Positions 9,921-18,397 of a DNA stretch of 38,606 bases are shown here, piece by piece (the first letter of the stretch is position 1; each line of letters opens with the position of its first letter). The DNA lies in assembly GCA_944324445.1 (NCBI GenBank), contig CALUWL010000010.1, positions 1-38,606 on the forward strand. The letters run 5' to 3'. The stretch comes from Candidatus Gastranaerophilales bacterium (lineage in GTDB: Bacteria > Cyanobacteriota > Vampirovibrionia > Gastranaerophilales > Gastranaerophilaceae). The position numbers were made by a program, and so were the translations under genes. The notes under the pieces were generated by a model. It worked only from the letters and a program-made list of their open reading frames with translations. It did no database searches and was not told the origin of the DNA.

Positions 9921-10835
9921 CTAGTCTTTTGGTTTTATATAGTTTTGACCTTGAATAGAATTTCTTTGAATCATTATTTTATCAATTAAATTTAAAATTT
10001 CAAAACGGCGATTGACCCATTTAGGTACAAGCGTTGTTTCGCTGTAGCCTGTTCCTGCAATTCTTTGGATTGTTGTTGTTTTAGGTAGAATTTCTAAAAT
10101 ATCGCAGACGATTTCAGCATATTGTTCCATATTTAAAAGATAAAACGGCTGTTTTTCATATATTTTAGCCAAAGGAGAATCAGCTAAAACGGTCAACATG
10201 TGGATTTTAATTCCGTCAATTTCCAGTTCGGCAAGTTTTTTAGCTGTTTCAAGCATATCTTTTTTATTTTCATTTGGAAAACCAAGAATTATATGGGCGC
10301 ATACTTTGATATTTCTTTTTTTTGTTTCAATTACGGCTTGTTTAAAACAATTGAAATCATGTCCTCTGTTTATCAGTTTCAAAGTTTCATCTTTGGCTGA
10401 TTGCAAGCCGTATTCAATCCAAGGATGTTTGTATGTTGAAATTAAATCCAGTTTTTCATTATCTACGCAATCGGGGCGTGTACCTATTGAAATTGAAACT
10501 ATTTTGTCGTCAAAAAAGACACTGTCATATATTTTTTTTAAATAATCAACAGGTGCATAAGTATTGCTGTAGGATTGAAAATATGCCATAAAAGCCTGTG
10601 CTTTGAATTGTTTTGTCAATTTTTCAATGCTTTCTTTAATTTGTGTTTGTATTGAATTTTCGGCACTGTTGCACCTTGAATAGCTTCCTGATTCATCACA
10701 GAAAATACATCCGCCGGATGAAATTGTACCATCTCTGTTGGGGCAATTAAAACCGCCATCGAGAGTGATTTTATATACTTTTTTGTTAAATGTTTCTTTT
10801 AAGTATTTGCTTAGCGGATAGTATCTTTTTTCCAT
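9921..10835 (-). CDS. TIGR01212-type radical SAM protein (YhcC-like)
   Basis: The 304-residue product matches the YhcC/TIGR01212 family. The opening RYYPLSKYLKETFNKKVYKI, the motif LDGGFNCPNRDG and the iron-sulfur cysteines C31, C43 and C46 (C-x11-C-x2-C, the family's unusual spacing) are all present. Later motifs include SIGTRPDC, the EYGLQS segment and GHIILGFP-like AHIILGFPNE. The radical SAM barrel is complete. A role in tRNA modification or other anaerobic chemistry has been suggested for relatives, but the function is not settled. It is divergent from surE, with 98 nt between them. Confidence 0.85.
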   Translation of the reverse strand: MEKRYYPLSKYLKETFNKKVYKITLDGGFNCPNRDGTISSGGCIFCDESGSYSRCNSAENSIQTQIKESIEKLTKQFKAQAFMAYFQSYSNTYAPVDYLKKIYDSVFFDDKIVSISIGTRPDCVDNEKLDLISTYKHPWIEYGLQSAKDETLKLINRGHDFNCFKQAVIETKKRNIKVCAHIILGFPNENKKDMLETAKKLAELEIDGIKIHMLTVLADSPLAKIYEKQPFYLLNMEQYAEIVCDILEILPKTTTIQRIAGTGYSETTLVPKWVNRRFEILNLIDKIMIQRNSIQGQNYIKPKD

Positions 10836-10933
10836 AAAATAATTTTATTTTGTTGAATAATATTTGTAAATGATTTAGGGAAATAAGTTAGCGTGGTATT
10901 ATATAAATAGATACCCCAAAAGGAAGATGAGTT

Positions 10934-11746
10934 ATGAAGATTTTAATTTCAAATGATGACGGAATTGCAGCTGAAGGCATAAAAGCCTTAATGACAAATT
11001 TGGCAAAAGAACATGAAGTTTATGTCGTAGCGCCTGATAGAGAACGTTCTGCTGCAGGTCATTCTTTAACATTGCATTCTCCTATTAGAGTAGAGGAATT
11101 AGACCCTCAATATGGGGTTAAAAGAGCTTGGGTTACAAACGGTACCCCTGGAGATTGTGTTAAAATAGGAATTTGCGCTCTTTTAAAACAGGAAGAATTA
11201 CCTGATATAGTGATTTCAGGGATTAACCACGGACCTAATTTGGGGGCTGATATTTTATATTCAGGAACGGTAAGTTGTGCGCTTGAAGCTGCAATGCTTG
11301 ATTATCCTTCTATTGCTGTTTCTTTAGCTTCTATGACACCTGACCCTTTATTTTTTGATGCTACGGCAAAATTTGTCTGCAGATTTTTGCCTAAATTGAA
11401 AAATATTTCTTTTCCTAAAAAAACAATTTTAAATATAAATGCTCCGGCGCTTGAAGAAGAAGATGTCGCAGGGGTTGAAATAACTAAACTCGGAACAAAA
11501 ATGTTTACCGATAATTATGATAAAAGAATAGACCCCAGAGGAAAAGTCTATTATTGGATGGCAGGCGAATTGACATCTAAACACGAAGAAGACGGAACAG
11601 ATATAGCTGCAGTTAGAGCAAACAGAATTTCGATTACTCCTGTTACTTTTGAGATGACTCATAAAAATATTATGGCAGAATTGGAACATGAATTTTGTGC
11701 AGGTGGAATATGTAATTGGTATGGGTATGGCGCAAATCAAAGTTAA
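10934..11746 (+). CDS. surE: 5'/3'-nucleotidase SurE
   Basis: SurE dephosphorylates nucleoside 5'- and 3'-monophosphates and helps stationary-phase survival. The metal site is visible as D8/D9 in SNDDG, S39 in PDRERSAAGHS and N98 in SGINHGPNLG; SGTVSCALEAAM follows as in all SurE. The length of 270 residues is normal. AGGA lies about 9 nt before the ATG, and an AT-rich -10 region (TATTATATAAAT) lies near 10897-10908. The end of the gene overlaps the start of thiS by 20 nt, suggesting translational coupling. Confidence 0.95.
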   Translation: MKILISNDDGIAAEGIKALMTNLAKEHEVYVVAPDRERSAAGHSLTLHSPIRVEELDPQYGVKRAWVTNGTPGDCVKIGICALLKQEELPDIVISGINHGPNLGADILYSGTVSCALEAAMLDYPSIAVSLASMTPDPLFFDATAKFVCRFLPKLKNISFPKKTILNINAPALEEEDVAGVEITKLGTKMFTDNYDKRIDPRGKVYYWMAGELTSKHEEDGTDIAAVRANRISITPVTFEMTHKNIMAELEHEFCAGGICNWYGYGANQS

Positions 11747-11927
11747 TGGTGAAATTGAAGAAATCAAAGATAATTCGACTGTTCAAGATATTTTAAATAC
11801 CAGAAAATTACCTTCTTTTTTTGTTGTGGAATTAAACAGAAACATTATAAAAAAAGAAGATTATAATAAAATTACTTTAAAAAACGACGATGTTATTGAA
11901 ATAGCTGCTTTTTGTGCCGGCGGTTGA
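11727..11927 (+). CDS. thiS: Sulfur carrier protein ThiS
   Basis: ThiS is a small ubiquitin-like protein whose C-terminal Gly-Gly is thiocarboxylated to donate sulfur for the thiazole of thiamine. Seen: MAQIKVNGE at the start, the ELN strand (VVELNRNII), the DDVIEIAAF strand and the terminal AFCAGG. The chosen start gives 66 residues, the usual ThiS length; longer readings within surE have no family support. It overlaps surE by 20 nt. No thiG, thiF or thiH is in the window, so its partners must be elsewhere, or it serves another sulfur-transfer path. Confidence 0.85.
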   Translation: MAQIKVNGEIEEIKDNSTVQDILNTRKLPSFFVVELNRNIIKKEDYNKITLKNDDVIEIAAFCAGG

Positions 11928-11935
11928 TTGAATTT

Positions 11936-11990
11936 AATTTCCTTATTTTTTGTTGTAGAATTTTATTACAGCAAAATTTAAGGAAAAATT
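11936..11990 (+). promoter_or_regulatory. RBS-sequestering hairpin before the AICAR transformylase gene
   Basis: TTTCCTTA (11938-11945) pairs with TAAGGAAA (11979-11986), which contains the only good Shine-Dalgarno sequence for the ATG at 11994. After a small internal loop the stem continues with TTTTGTTGTA (11948-11957) pairing with TACAGCAAAA (11967-11976), including one G-U pair, around a 9-nt loop. No U-tract follows, so it is not an ordinary terminator. The fold would block translation unless opened. Confidence 0.5.
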
Positions 11991-11993
11991 ATA

Positions 11994-12926
11994 ATGAAAT
12001 CATATACTTTTGAAAAGATTAAAGATTTAAAATATGGTGAAAACCCTCATCAAAAGGCTGAGCTTTATCATTACGAAAAAGAAATTGATAAAGAAATATT
12101 ATTAGGCGGCGATTTATCTTATAATGATGTGTTGGATTGTTCGACTGCGCTTGAAGTTGCGGTTGAATTTTTTGATGTAGCAGCGGCAATTGTGGTGCAT
12201 CATAGTAACCCTTGTGCTGTAGCGCTTTCTAATGATTTATCTTTTGCATGGGATAAGGTGCTTGATTCTGATCCTATATGCCCTTTTGAATCGGTTGTGG
12301 CATTTACAAAAAAAGTTGATTATGAATTTGCAAAAAAATTAAAAGTACTGCCTTTAAAAATTATAATTGCACCTGATTTTTCGCAAGATGCAATTAATGA
12401 ATTAAAACAAATTGAAAACGTAAAAATAATTAAAATAAATACACCCTTAAATGAACTTTTAAATTTCTATAATGAAGAAATTAAAATAACGCCTTTTGGA
12501 GTTTTAATTCAGGAGAAAGATAAAAAAGAATTAACTCCTGATACATTTAAGGTTGTAACAAAGAAAAAGCCTGAGCAAAGTGAAGTTGAGGATATGATTT
12601 TTGCATTTAAAATTGCAAAACATGTTAAATCTTCTGCAATTGTTGTCGCTAAGGATTTGAGAACTTTGGGAATATGCGGCGGACAGATGAATTCTGCTAA
12701 AAGCCTTGAATATGCGCTTTCTTGTGTTTGTGATTCACCTAAAGGTTCTGTTGTTGCAAGTGATGGAATATTTTCAACCGTAGATAATATTGAAATTGCA
12801 GTTCAAAACAGAGTTTCAGGCATAATTCAACCTGCAGGTTCAATTAAAGATAAGGAAGTTATATCTGCTGCTAATAAGTATGAAATTGCAATGATAGCAA
12901 CAGGAATAAGACATTTAAAACATTAA
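11994..12926 (+). CDS. Stand-alone AICAR transformylase domain (PurH C-terminal part)
   Basis: The 310-residue product corresponds to the AICAR formyltransferase half of PurH. It starts directly at LKYGENPHQKAELY and lacks the roughly 200-residue IMP cyclohydrolase domain that normally precedes it; no remnant is seen upstream. Other family motifs are LSYNDVLDCSTALE, DPICPFESVVAF and the tail GIIQPAGSIKDKEV...GIRHLKH. It is divergent at catalytic positions: the usual KH-NPCG reads HHSNPCAVA, and the GQMSRVDS region is reduced to GGQMNSAKS. It may be a formyltransferase working with a separate cyclohydrolase, or an altered relative. It is followed 7 nt later by an MFS exporter. A hairpin at 11936-11990 masks its ribosome site. 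Confidence 0.8.
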   Translation: MKSYTFEKIKDLKYGENPHQKAELYHYEKEIDKEILLGGDLSYNDVLDCSTALEVAVEFFDVAAAIVVHHSNPCAVALSNDLSFAWDKVLDSDPICPFESVVAFTKKVDYEFAKKLKVLPLKIIIAPDFSQDAINELKQIENVKIIKINTPLNELLNFYNEEIKITPFGVLIQEKDKKELTPDTFKVVTKKKPEQSEVEDMIFAFKIAKHVKSSAIVVAKDLRTLGICGGQMNSAKSLEYALSCVCDSPKGSVVASDGIFSTVDNIEIAVQNRVSGIIQPAGSIKDKEVISAANKYEIAMIATGIRHLKH

Positions 12927-12933
12927 GGTATTT

Positions 12934-14100
12934 ATGGGATTTTTCAGTAAAGAAAAAAGAGCATTATTTGGGCTTAGTTTTGGGCATTTTAATGTTGATT
13001 TGTATGCAGCACTTTTAGTACCTTTATATCCTTTGATAACTTCAAAATTAGGGATTAATTTAGCTATAATTAGTTCTATTATCGCACTTGGACATTTAGT
13101 TTCTTCTATGATGCAGCCTGTGTTTGGTTTTATAGCTGATAAATTGCGCCATAGAGTTTTTATGGTCTGGGGGCTTGTTTTAGCTTCAATTTTTATTCCG
13201 TTAACTATTAAATCCCATACCGTTTATCTATTTGGTTTGTTTTTACTTTTAGGTATGGTTGGAAATGCTTTTTTTCACCCTCAAGTAAGTGCCCTTGTAA
13301 AAGATTTTAATAAAAATAATCCTGATTTATCTCGTTCAATGGGGATATTTTTGGGTTTAGGTACAATCGGTTATGCCATAGGACCTTATATATCAACTTT
13401 TTTAGTTGAAAATTTCGGTCAAAATGCACTTTTGTATATGATTATTCCGGGAATTTTATCGAGTATATTTATATACTTTTTTGTTCCGAAAATGCCTCCT
13501 AAAGATTGTTATATTCAGGAAAACTTCTTTTTTATATTGAAAGAAATAATGAAAAACAAGACTTGTATGTTTTTGATGTTTGTTTCTGTTATAAAATCAG
13601 CAGTAAGTATAAGTTTCGGTACTTATATCCCGTTTTTATTGAAAACAAACGGGTTTAACCTTTCTCAAACGGGAATTATTGTTACATTATTTTTTATTTC
13701 GGGCGGACTTGCAACAATTGTAAGTTCCAGAATTGAAAAATATATAAATGCAAACGGTGTTGTGGTGCTTTCATTTTTAAGTATTTTGCCTTTGACTGTT
13801 GCATTTTTGGCTTTAATTAAAACATATAAAATTTTGGCTGTGATTTTATTTATTTTAACAGGATTTTTTATATTGCTTTCTGTTGGAATAATTTTAGTAC
13901 ATGCTCAAAAGGCTATGCCAAAATATTTAGGTGTAATTTCAGGTGTTATGCAAGGATTTAGCTGGGGGTTGGGTGCTTTATTTTTAGCTCCTTTAGGCTT
14001 TATCGGTCAAAACTTTGGAGTAGATAAAATCCTTATTTTGATGGCTTCAATAGCTTTTGCTGTTGGTTTATATACTGCTAAAAATAAATGCTTGAATTAG
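12934..14100 (+). CDS. MFS transporter, fosmidomycin-resistance (Fsr)-like
   Basis: The 388-residue product has about twelve hydrophobic segments and the MFS loop 2-3 motif GFIADKLRHR near residue 68. The start FGLSFGHFNVDLYAALLVPLYP and the motif GNAFFHPQVSALV resemble the Fsr family of drug/metabolite exporters. It works in the inner membrane, driven by proton flow; its substrate is unknown. Only 7 nt separate it from the AICAR transformylase gene, so both are on one transcript. It ends in a 4-nt tail-to-tail overlap with the TPR gene. Confidence 0.8.
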   Translation: MGFFSKEKRALFGLSFGHFNVDLYAALLVPLYPLITSKLGINLAIISSIIALGHLVSSMMQPVFGFIADKLRHRVFMVWGLVLASIFIPLTIKSHTVYLFGLFLLLGMVGNAFFHPQVSALVKDFNKNNPDLSRSMGIFLGLGTIGYAIGPYISTFLVENFGQNALLYMIIPGILSSIFIYFFVPKMPPKDCYIQENFFFILKEIMKNKTCMFLMFVSVIKSAVSISFGTYIPFLLKTNGFNLSQTGIIVTLFFISGGLATIVSSRIEKYINANGVVVLSFLSILPLTVAFLALIKTYKILAVILFILTGFFILLSVGIILVHAQKAMPKYLGVISGVMQGFSWGLGALFLAPLGFIGQNFGVDKILILMASIAFAVGLYTAKNKCLN

Positions 14101-15995
14101 CTGAACATGCTATCTTCATTGTTTTGAACAGTTTGGGTTTCTTCTTCAATTATTTGTTCAGGTTCTTCGTTTATTTCTTCAGTTGTTTCGTTTTGGTTTT
14201 CTTCTTGCGAATTTATTTCTTGTTCTTGAGTTTCTTGTCCTAACTCTTGTTGTGGTTCTTGCTGTAGCTCTTGCTGTGGTTCTTGTTTATTTTCCGTTTC
14301 TTGTGCTTCTTGTTGTTTGATATCTTCTAAATATTCAATTCCTGCATTAGGATTGTATTCTTCTCCTAAAAGCAGTTCAATATTGTGTTTTGCTTCTTTG
14401 TGGTTGTTATCTGCATCGATTGCTTTTTTGTAGAATTTAATAGCTCTTTCTATATCCCCAACTAATTCGTAAGCAAGAGCCAGATTATATAGCGTATCTG
14501 CGTTATCAGGGATGTATTTTAGAACTTCTGCGAATTGTTCTATGCTTTGAGCATATTCAAGTTCTTTAGTTAGTGAAATTGCATAAGCAATCCTTGCTTG
14601 AATGTTCATAGGGTCGATATTTATAGCGTCATAAAATGCGATTTTTGCATTTTTAACAGAACCCATTTCATCATAAGCACAGCCTAAACCGAAATAATAT
14701 TTTGATTCATGGGGCTTAATTGCAATTGCTCTTTTAAAGTGCGCAATAGAATCCTGAAAACTTTTTATGTAATAATTACATTTTCCAAGCTGATAGTATA
14801 CTTCGTCGTTTTCTTCGTTGTATTTAAGTGCTTCAAAAAATTTATCAAAAGCTTGATTGTATTCGCCTTTTTTAAATAAATCTTGCGCCCAAGCACAGAT
14901 TAAATTTGAAATATATTTAATAATAATTTCACTTTGTTCCGGCGGAAGATCATCTAATAGCTTATTATACAGATTTACACCAATTTGAAATTCTCCGATT
15001 AAAGTATATGCTTGAGCTAAAGTAAAGGCAAAAGATGTTTCTTTTGGGTTTTGAGCAAGTAAATCTTTTAATAAATCAATTGCTTCTGCGTATTGCTTGT
15101 TTTTTAGCATAGCATTGCATAATTCATTTTGGTGATAAAGGTAATTGGTGCTTTCACTATCTTCCAGTGAAATGATTTTTCTATAGGCTTCAATTGCTTC
15201 AGGCCAATTTTCCAATGTAACTTGAAGCTGAGCTATTTTTTCTAATATTTCAAAATCATCTCCAACTATTGAAATGATTTTTTTGTAGTATTTGAGGCAA
15301 TCTTGCCAATATTTATTTTTGTATGCTAAATCTGCAAGTATAAGTAATATTTCAAGATTTTCGGGATCTTGTTCATGAATTTTTTCATAGGTTTCAAAGG
15401 CTTTTTCATTATCTTCTATTTTGATATAAAGATTTGCAAGTGTATATTTTAGCTCTGTAATTCTGCTTTCATCAACTTCTGCATCTATGATTAATTCATA
15501 CATTTCAATTGCTTTTTCCCAGTTTTCAATTTGTTCATACAGTTTTGCAAGGTTTTCAACTGCATTGATGTTTCCGTTATCATAGAGCATAATTTGTTCA
15601 TATAGTTCAATTGCTCTTGATTTCGGTCCGTTTTCACAATAGTATTGGGCAAGCATTTCTTGAGTTTTAATGTCGTAAGGTGCAATGGATAAAATGGCTT
15701 CATAGTGTTTGATTGCCATTTGTTCATTGCCTGATGCCATTAATGATTGGGCTAAAATTCTTCTTAACTCAACATTACCATAGTTTTTGGATAGTTCTCT
15801 TTGGGCGTACCTTTGTAATTCAGCGTGCATTCCTTGATTGAAAAGCTGGTTGCATCTTTCCATGACATCTTCATGCACTATTTCCTTGGGTTTTTCTTTT
15901 TCAGGTTCATTTATTGTACTTGACATAAAAAGCACATACACCCAAACTATAGTACATGCAAATAATACTAATCCTACAACTAGAAGTATATTCAT
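14097..15995 (-). CDS. Membrane-anchored TPR-repeat protein
   Basis: The 632-residue product has one N-terminal membrane segment (residues 1-23), then about twelve or more tetratricopeptide repeats between roughly 50 and 550. Typical units contain YxxALxIDPxNxxA, for example AIKFYKKAIDADNNHKEA. The last 80 residues are a low-complexity Gln/Glu-rich tail with QEPQQEL repeats. TPR arrays are scaffolds for protein complexes; this one may face the cytoplasm or periplasm. The likely -10 box lies 7 nt before the ATG (16003-16031), leaving almost no room for a ribosome site, so the message may be leaderless. Specific function is not recognisable. Confidence 0.8.
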   Translation of the reverse strand: MNILLVVGLVLFACTIVWVYVLFMSSTINEPEKEKPKEIVHEDVMERCNQLFNQGMHAELQRYAQRELSKNYGNVELRRILAQSLMASGNEQMAIKHYEAILSIAPYDIKTQEMLAQYYCENGPKSRAIELYEQIMLYDNGNINAVENLAKLYEQIENWEKAIEMYELIIDAEVDESRITELKYTLANLYIKIEDNEKAFETYEKIHEQDPENLEILLILADLAYKNKYWQDCLKYYKKIISIVGDDFEILEKIAQLQVTLENWPEAIEAYRKIISLEDSESTNYLYHQNELCNAMLKNKQYAEAIDLLKDLLAQNPKETSFAFTLAQAYTLIGEFQIGVNLYNKLLDDLPPEQSEIIIKYISNLICAWAQDLFKKGEYNQAFDKFFEALKYNEENDEVYYQLGKCNYYIKSFQDSIAHFKRAIAIKPHESKYYFGLGCAYDEMGSVKNAKIAFYDAINIDPMNIQARIAYAISLTKELEYAQSIEQFAEVLKYIPDNADTLYNLALAYELVGDIERAIKFYKKAIDADNNHKEAKHNIELLLGEEYNPNAGIEYLEDIKQQEAQETENKQEPQQELQQEPQQELGQETQEQEINSQEENQNETTEEINEEPEQIIEEETQTVQNNEDSMFS

Positions 15996-16002
15996 AATTT
16001 TA

Positions 16003-16031
16003 ATTATACTATCCGTTTAATAAATAGTAAA
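16003..16031 (-). promoter_or_regulatory. Promoter of the TPR gene, predicting a near-leaderless mRNA
   Basis: On the minus strand TTTACT (16026-16031), 17 nt, and TATAAT (16003-16008). Only 7 nt separate the -10 box from the ATG at 15995, and no Shine-Dalgarno sequence is visible. Confidence 0.5.
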
Positions 16032-16073
16032 TATCTAAAAACCTTTTTTACTACGACAAATCGAGTATTTTTC

Positions 16074-16101
16074 TTTACTTACGATTAAAAAACATTAAAA
16101 T
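16074..16101 (+). promoter_or_regulatory. Promoter of the secreted-protein gene, predicting a near-leaderless mRNA
   Basis: TTTACT (16074-16079), a 16-nt spacer and TAAAAT (16096-16101). The ATG at 16108 is 6 nt further on and has no visible ribosome site, mirroring the divergent TPR gene. Confidence 0.4.
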
Positions 16102-16107
16102 GTTTGT

Positions 16108-16707
16108 ATGAAATATTTTTTGGTTATTTTGATGTTATTTTATTCGTTTTTGCCGCTAAAAGCAGCAGAAATGCTTGATGTTGATTATAATTTTATAGAC
16201 ACAGCTTTTGATGGCATCAAACCGGTTACAAATAAAGAGTTTGATGATACAATTAACAGATTAACTCCTCAACCTGTTGAAAATACTTTTATGGGTAGAT
16301 TAAAAGCGTTTTTGTTCGGAAGAAAATATGGAGTAGAACCTGCTCCAAAGGGTCAAGATAAAGAAATTGACTACGGCGGAGAAATGAAAGCTATACAAGA
16401 TTTAAAAAACGGAGTTTATTATATAAAATTGTTGGTTTCTGTTGTTGGAAGCGACGGAAATATTATTCCTTTGGGTAATTATAAAATCCAAGAAAAAACG
16501 ATAAATAATGAAAATATGCTTGTTTTTTATCAAGGTGCAAAAGAATACGGTACTTTGAAATTAAATAAATTTGAGGATAATTTAAAGAAAGAGAACGATT
16601 TAACATATTCAAGAGTTGATATAATAAGCGAGGATGTTGTAAGAATTGTTTATGCTACAATTTCAGATACAAAATGTGCTTATGCTAAAGTTTATTTGCA
16701 AAACTGA
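16108..16707 (+). CDS. Secreted protein of unknown family
   Basis: The 199-residue product begins with a clear signal peptide (MKYFLVILMLFYSFLPLKA, cleavage probably after KA-A). The mature part has no motif I recognise: a first half with NTFMGRLKAFLFGRKYG and a beta-rich second half with one cysteine (TKCAYAKVYLQN). It is probably periplasmic or envelope-associated. It is divergent from the TPR gene and stops 47 nt before the ssb start. No function is proposed. Confidence 0.65.
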   Translation: MKYFLVILMLFYSFLPLKAAEMLDVDYNFIDTAFDGIKPVTNKEFDDTINRLTPQPVENTFMGRLKAFLFGRKYGVEPAPKGQDKEIDYGGEMKAIQDLKNGVYYIKLLVSVVGSDGNIIPLGNYKIQEKTINNENMLVFYQGAKEYGTLKLNKFEDNLKKENDLTYSRVDIISEDVVRIVYATISDTKCAYAKVYLQN

Positions 16708-16724
16708 ATTTTGCATAATATAAT
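16696..16724 (+). promoter_or_regulatory. ssb operon promoter
   Basis: TTGCAA (16696-16701), a 17-nt spacer and TATAAT (16719-16724). The expected start site is about 25 nt before the ssb ATG. Confidence 0.65.
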
Positions 16725-16754
16725 TTAAACAAAAGATTATTGGGAAGGTACAAA

Positions 16755-17093
16755 ATGAATAGTGCAATTTTGGTTGGACGTGTAGGGCAAGATCCTGAAA
16801 TAAAATATTTTGAAAGCGGAAAAAGCAAAACTACTTTTTCAATTGCGGTTGACCGTTGGAATCCTAAAACGAAAACAAGAGAAGCAGATTGGTTTAATAT
16901 TCAATTATGGGATAAAAAAGCAGAATCGGCTGCAGAATGGATTAAAAAAGGTTCAATGGTTTCAATTGAAGGCAGAATAATGGTTTCTAAATGGCAAAAT
17001 CCTGATGGTGAAACAGTTGAAAGATATTTAATTAACGCAACTGATTATGGTTTTGTAGGAAGCAAAAAGGACGCTCAAACAAGCGCGGTATAG
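16755..17093 (+). CDS. ssb: Single-stranded DNA-binding protein
   Basis: The protein coats single-stranded DNA in replication and repair. The OB-fold motifs are clear: MNSAILVGRVGQDPEIKYF at the start, TTFSIAVDR, ADWFNIQLWDKKAE, and KGSMVSIEGRIMVSKW. The start at 16755 follows AAGG by about 7 nt and matches the family; the longer reading (MGRYK-) is rejected. At 112 residues it is short and ends KKDAQTSAV, lacking the acidic DDDIPF-type tip through which most bacterial SSBs recruit partner proteins. It is first in an operon with the acid-sugar kinase 2 nt downstream. Confidence 0.92.
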   Translation: MNSAILVGRVGQDPEIKYFESGKSKTTFSIAVDRWNPKTKTREADWFNIQLWDKKAESAAEWIKKGSMVSIEGRIMVSKWQNPDGETVERYLINATDYGFVGSKKDAQTSAV

Positions 17094-17095
17094 TT

Positions 17096-18397
17096 ATGAC
17101 AATTGCTGATTCGGCTCTTATAGTTGCAGATGATTTAACGGGTGCTAATGATACTGCTTTGCAGTATTTTAAGAACGGGCACAATACAAAAATTATAATT
17201 GATTGTACTCAAGATTTTTCTGATGTCGAAAATGTTGATATCTGGGCAGTTCCGACTGAAAGCAGAAATATATCAAAAGAAGAAGCCGTAAGAAGGGTCC
17301 TGATTGTTACTGAAAAATTAAAGGAAAACCTTGGTATAGAAAGATTTTATAAAAAAATCGATTCAACCTTAAGAGGTAATGTCGGTGTTGAAATTATTGC
17401 CATGCTTGAAGCTACCCAAAAAGAAGCGGCAATAATTGCTCCTGCATACATAGAAGAAGGAAGAATAACTGTTGGCGGCTATCAGCTCTTAAACGGTATT
17501 CCGATAGAGCGCACACAATGCGCACTTGATCCTAGAGCGCCTATTTATGAATCATATATTCCTGATATATTAAAAAAAGATTTAAATTCAAAATTTGAGG
17601 ATTTAATTGATGTAATAGGTTTAAAAACCGTTACAAAAGGAGCAGGACCTATTACTCTTAAAATTAATGAACTAATTCAAAAGGGTAAAAAATTAATTGT
17701 TTTAGATGCTGCATCTTGTGTTGATTTGGAACAAATTGCTCTTGCCACAAATAAAAGCGGATATGATTTGCTTCCATGTGGCAGCGCTGGTCTTGCAAAC
17801 GCTTTTAATAAAATAATTGATAGTAATAAAGAGAATGCTCATATTCAGCATGTTCCAAATGTAGCAAGGATGATAGTTTCAGGGTCTGCTACTCAATTGA
17901 GCGCTAATCAAATTCAAAAATTAAGAGAAGAAAAAAAAGATATTTGTTTTGTTGATTTAACTATAAAAGATGTTGTAAACGAGCCTGAAAATGAACTTAT
18001 AGATTTAATTTCAGAAAAATTAGCGCAAGGAACAGATGTCGTTGTCCATTCTTCCGGAATTAACAAAGAAGTGTTAGATGAAGAAACATCAAGTGTTTTA
18101 ATTGATGAAGGTATTGCAAAAGATGAACTTTCAAGTAAAATCACCGATTTTATTTCATCTTTAGTTTATGAAGTGAATTTAAAAAGCAAGTTTATTTTGA
18201 TTATGGTTGGCGGAGAAACCTCTTATAAATGTGCTTTAAAAATTAAATCAGCATATTTTGAAGTTTTGGATGTTATTTTGCCTGCGATTCCTTTATGTAT
18301 GGATATGCATGGCAAAATTATCGTTACAAAATCAGGTAATTTTGGTAATCCGAATACTTTAATTGAGATATTAAATTATTTTGACAGGCTGAAATAA
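17096..18397 (+). CDS. dtnK: Four-carbon acid sugar kinase (DtnK/OtnK, DUF1537 family)
   Basis: This family phosphorylates D-threonate, D-erythronate or their 3-keto forms with ATP. Seen in the 433-residue product: N-terminal VADDLTGANDTA (D12, D13), YKKIDSTLRGNVG at 85-97 and IIAPAYIEEGR for the acid sugar, then a C-terminal nucleotide-binding half with MIVSGSAT, VVHSSG and MVGGETSYK. The next gene encodes a PdxA-like dehydrogenase and overlaps the stop by one base (TAATG). Kinase plus PdxA2 is the known threonate/erythronate route to dihydroxyacetone phosphate. The choice of DtnK over DenK/OtnK rests on that partner. Its position behind ssb is unusual. Confidence 0.85.
   Translation: MTIADSALIVADDLTGANDTALQYFKNGHNTKIIIDCTQDFSDVENVDIWAVPTESRNISKEEAVRRVLIVTEKLKENLGIERFYKKIDSTLRGNVGVEIIAMLEATQKEAAIIAPAYIEEGRITVGGYQLLNGIPIERTQCALDPRAPIYESYIPDILKKDLNSKFEDLIDVIGLKTVTKGAGPITLKINELIQKGKKLIVLDAASCVDLEQIALATNKSGYDLLPCGSAGLANAFNKIIDSNKENAHIQHVPNVARMIVSGSATQLSANQIQKLREEKKDICFVDLTIKDVVNEPENELIDLISEKLAQGTDVVVHSSGINKEVLDEETSSVLIDEGIAKDELSSKITDFISSLVYEVNLKSKFILIMVGGETSYKCALKIKSAYFEVLDVILPAIPLCMDMHGKIIVTKSGNFGNPNTLIEILNYFDRLK

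Noticed and set aside
10198-10545. 115-codon plus-strand ORF opposite the radical SAM gene
   Set aside because: Antisense shadow of a well-supported gene; no ribosome site.
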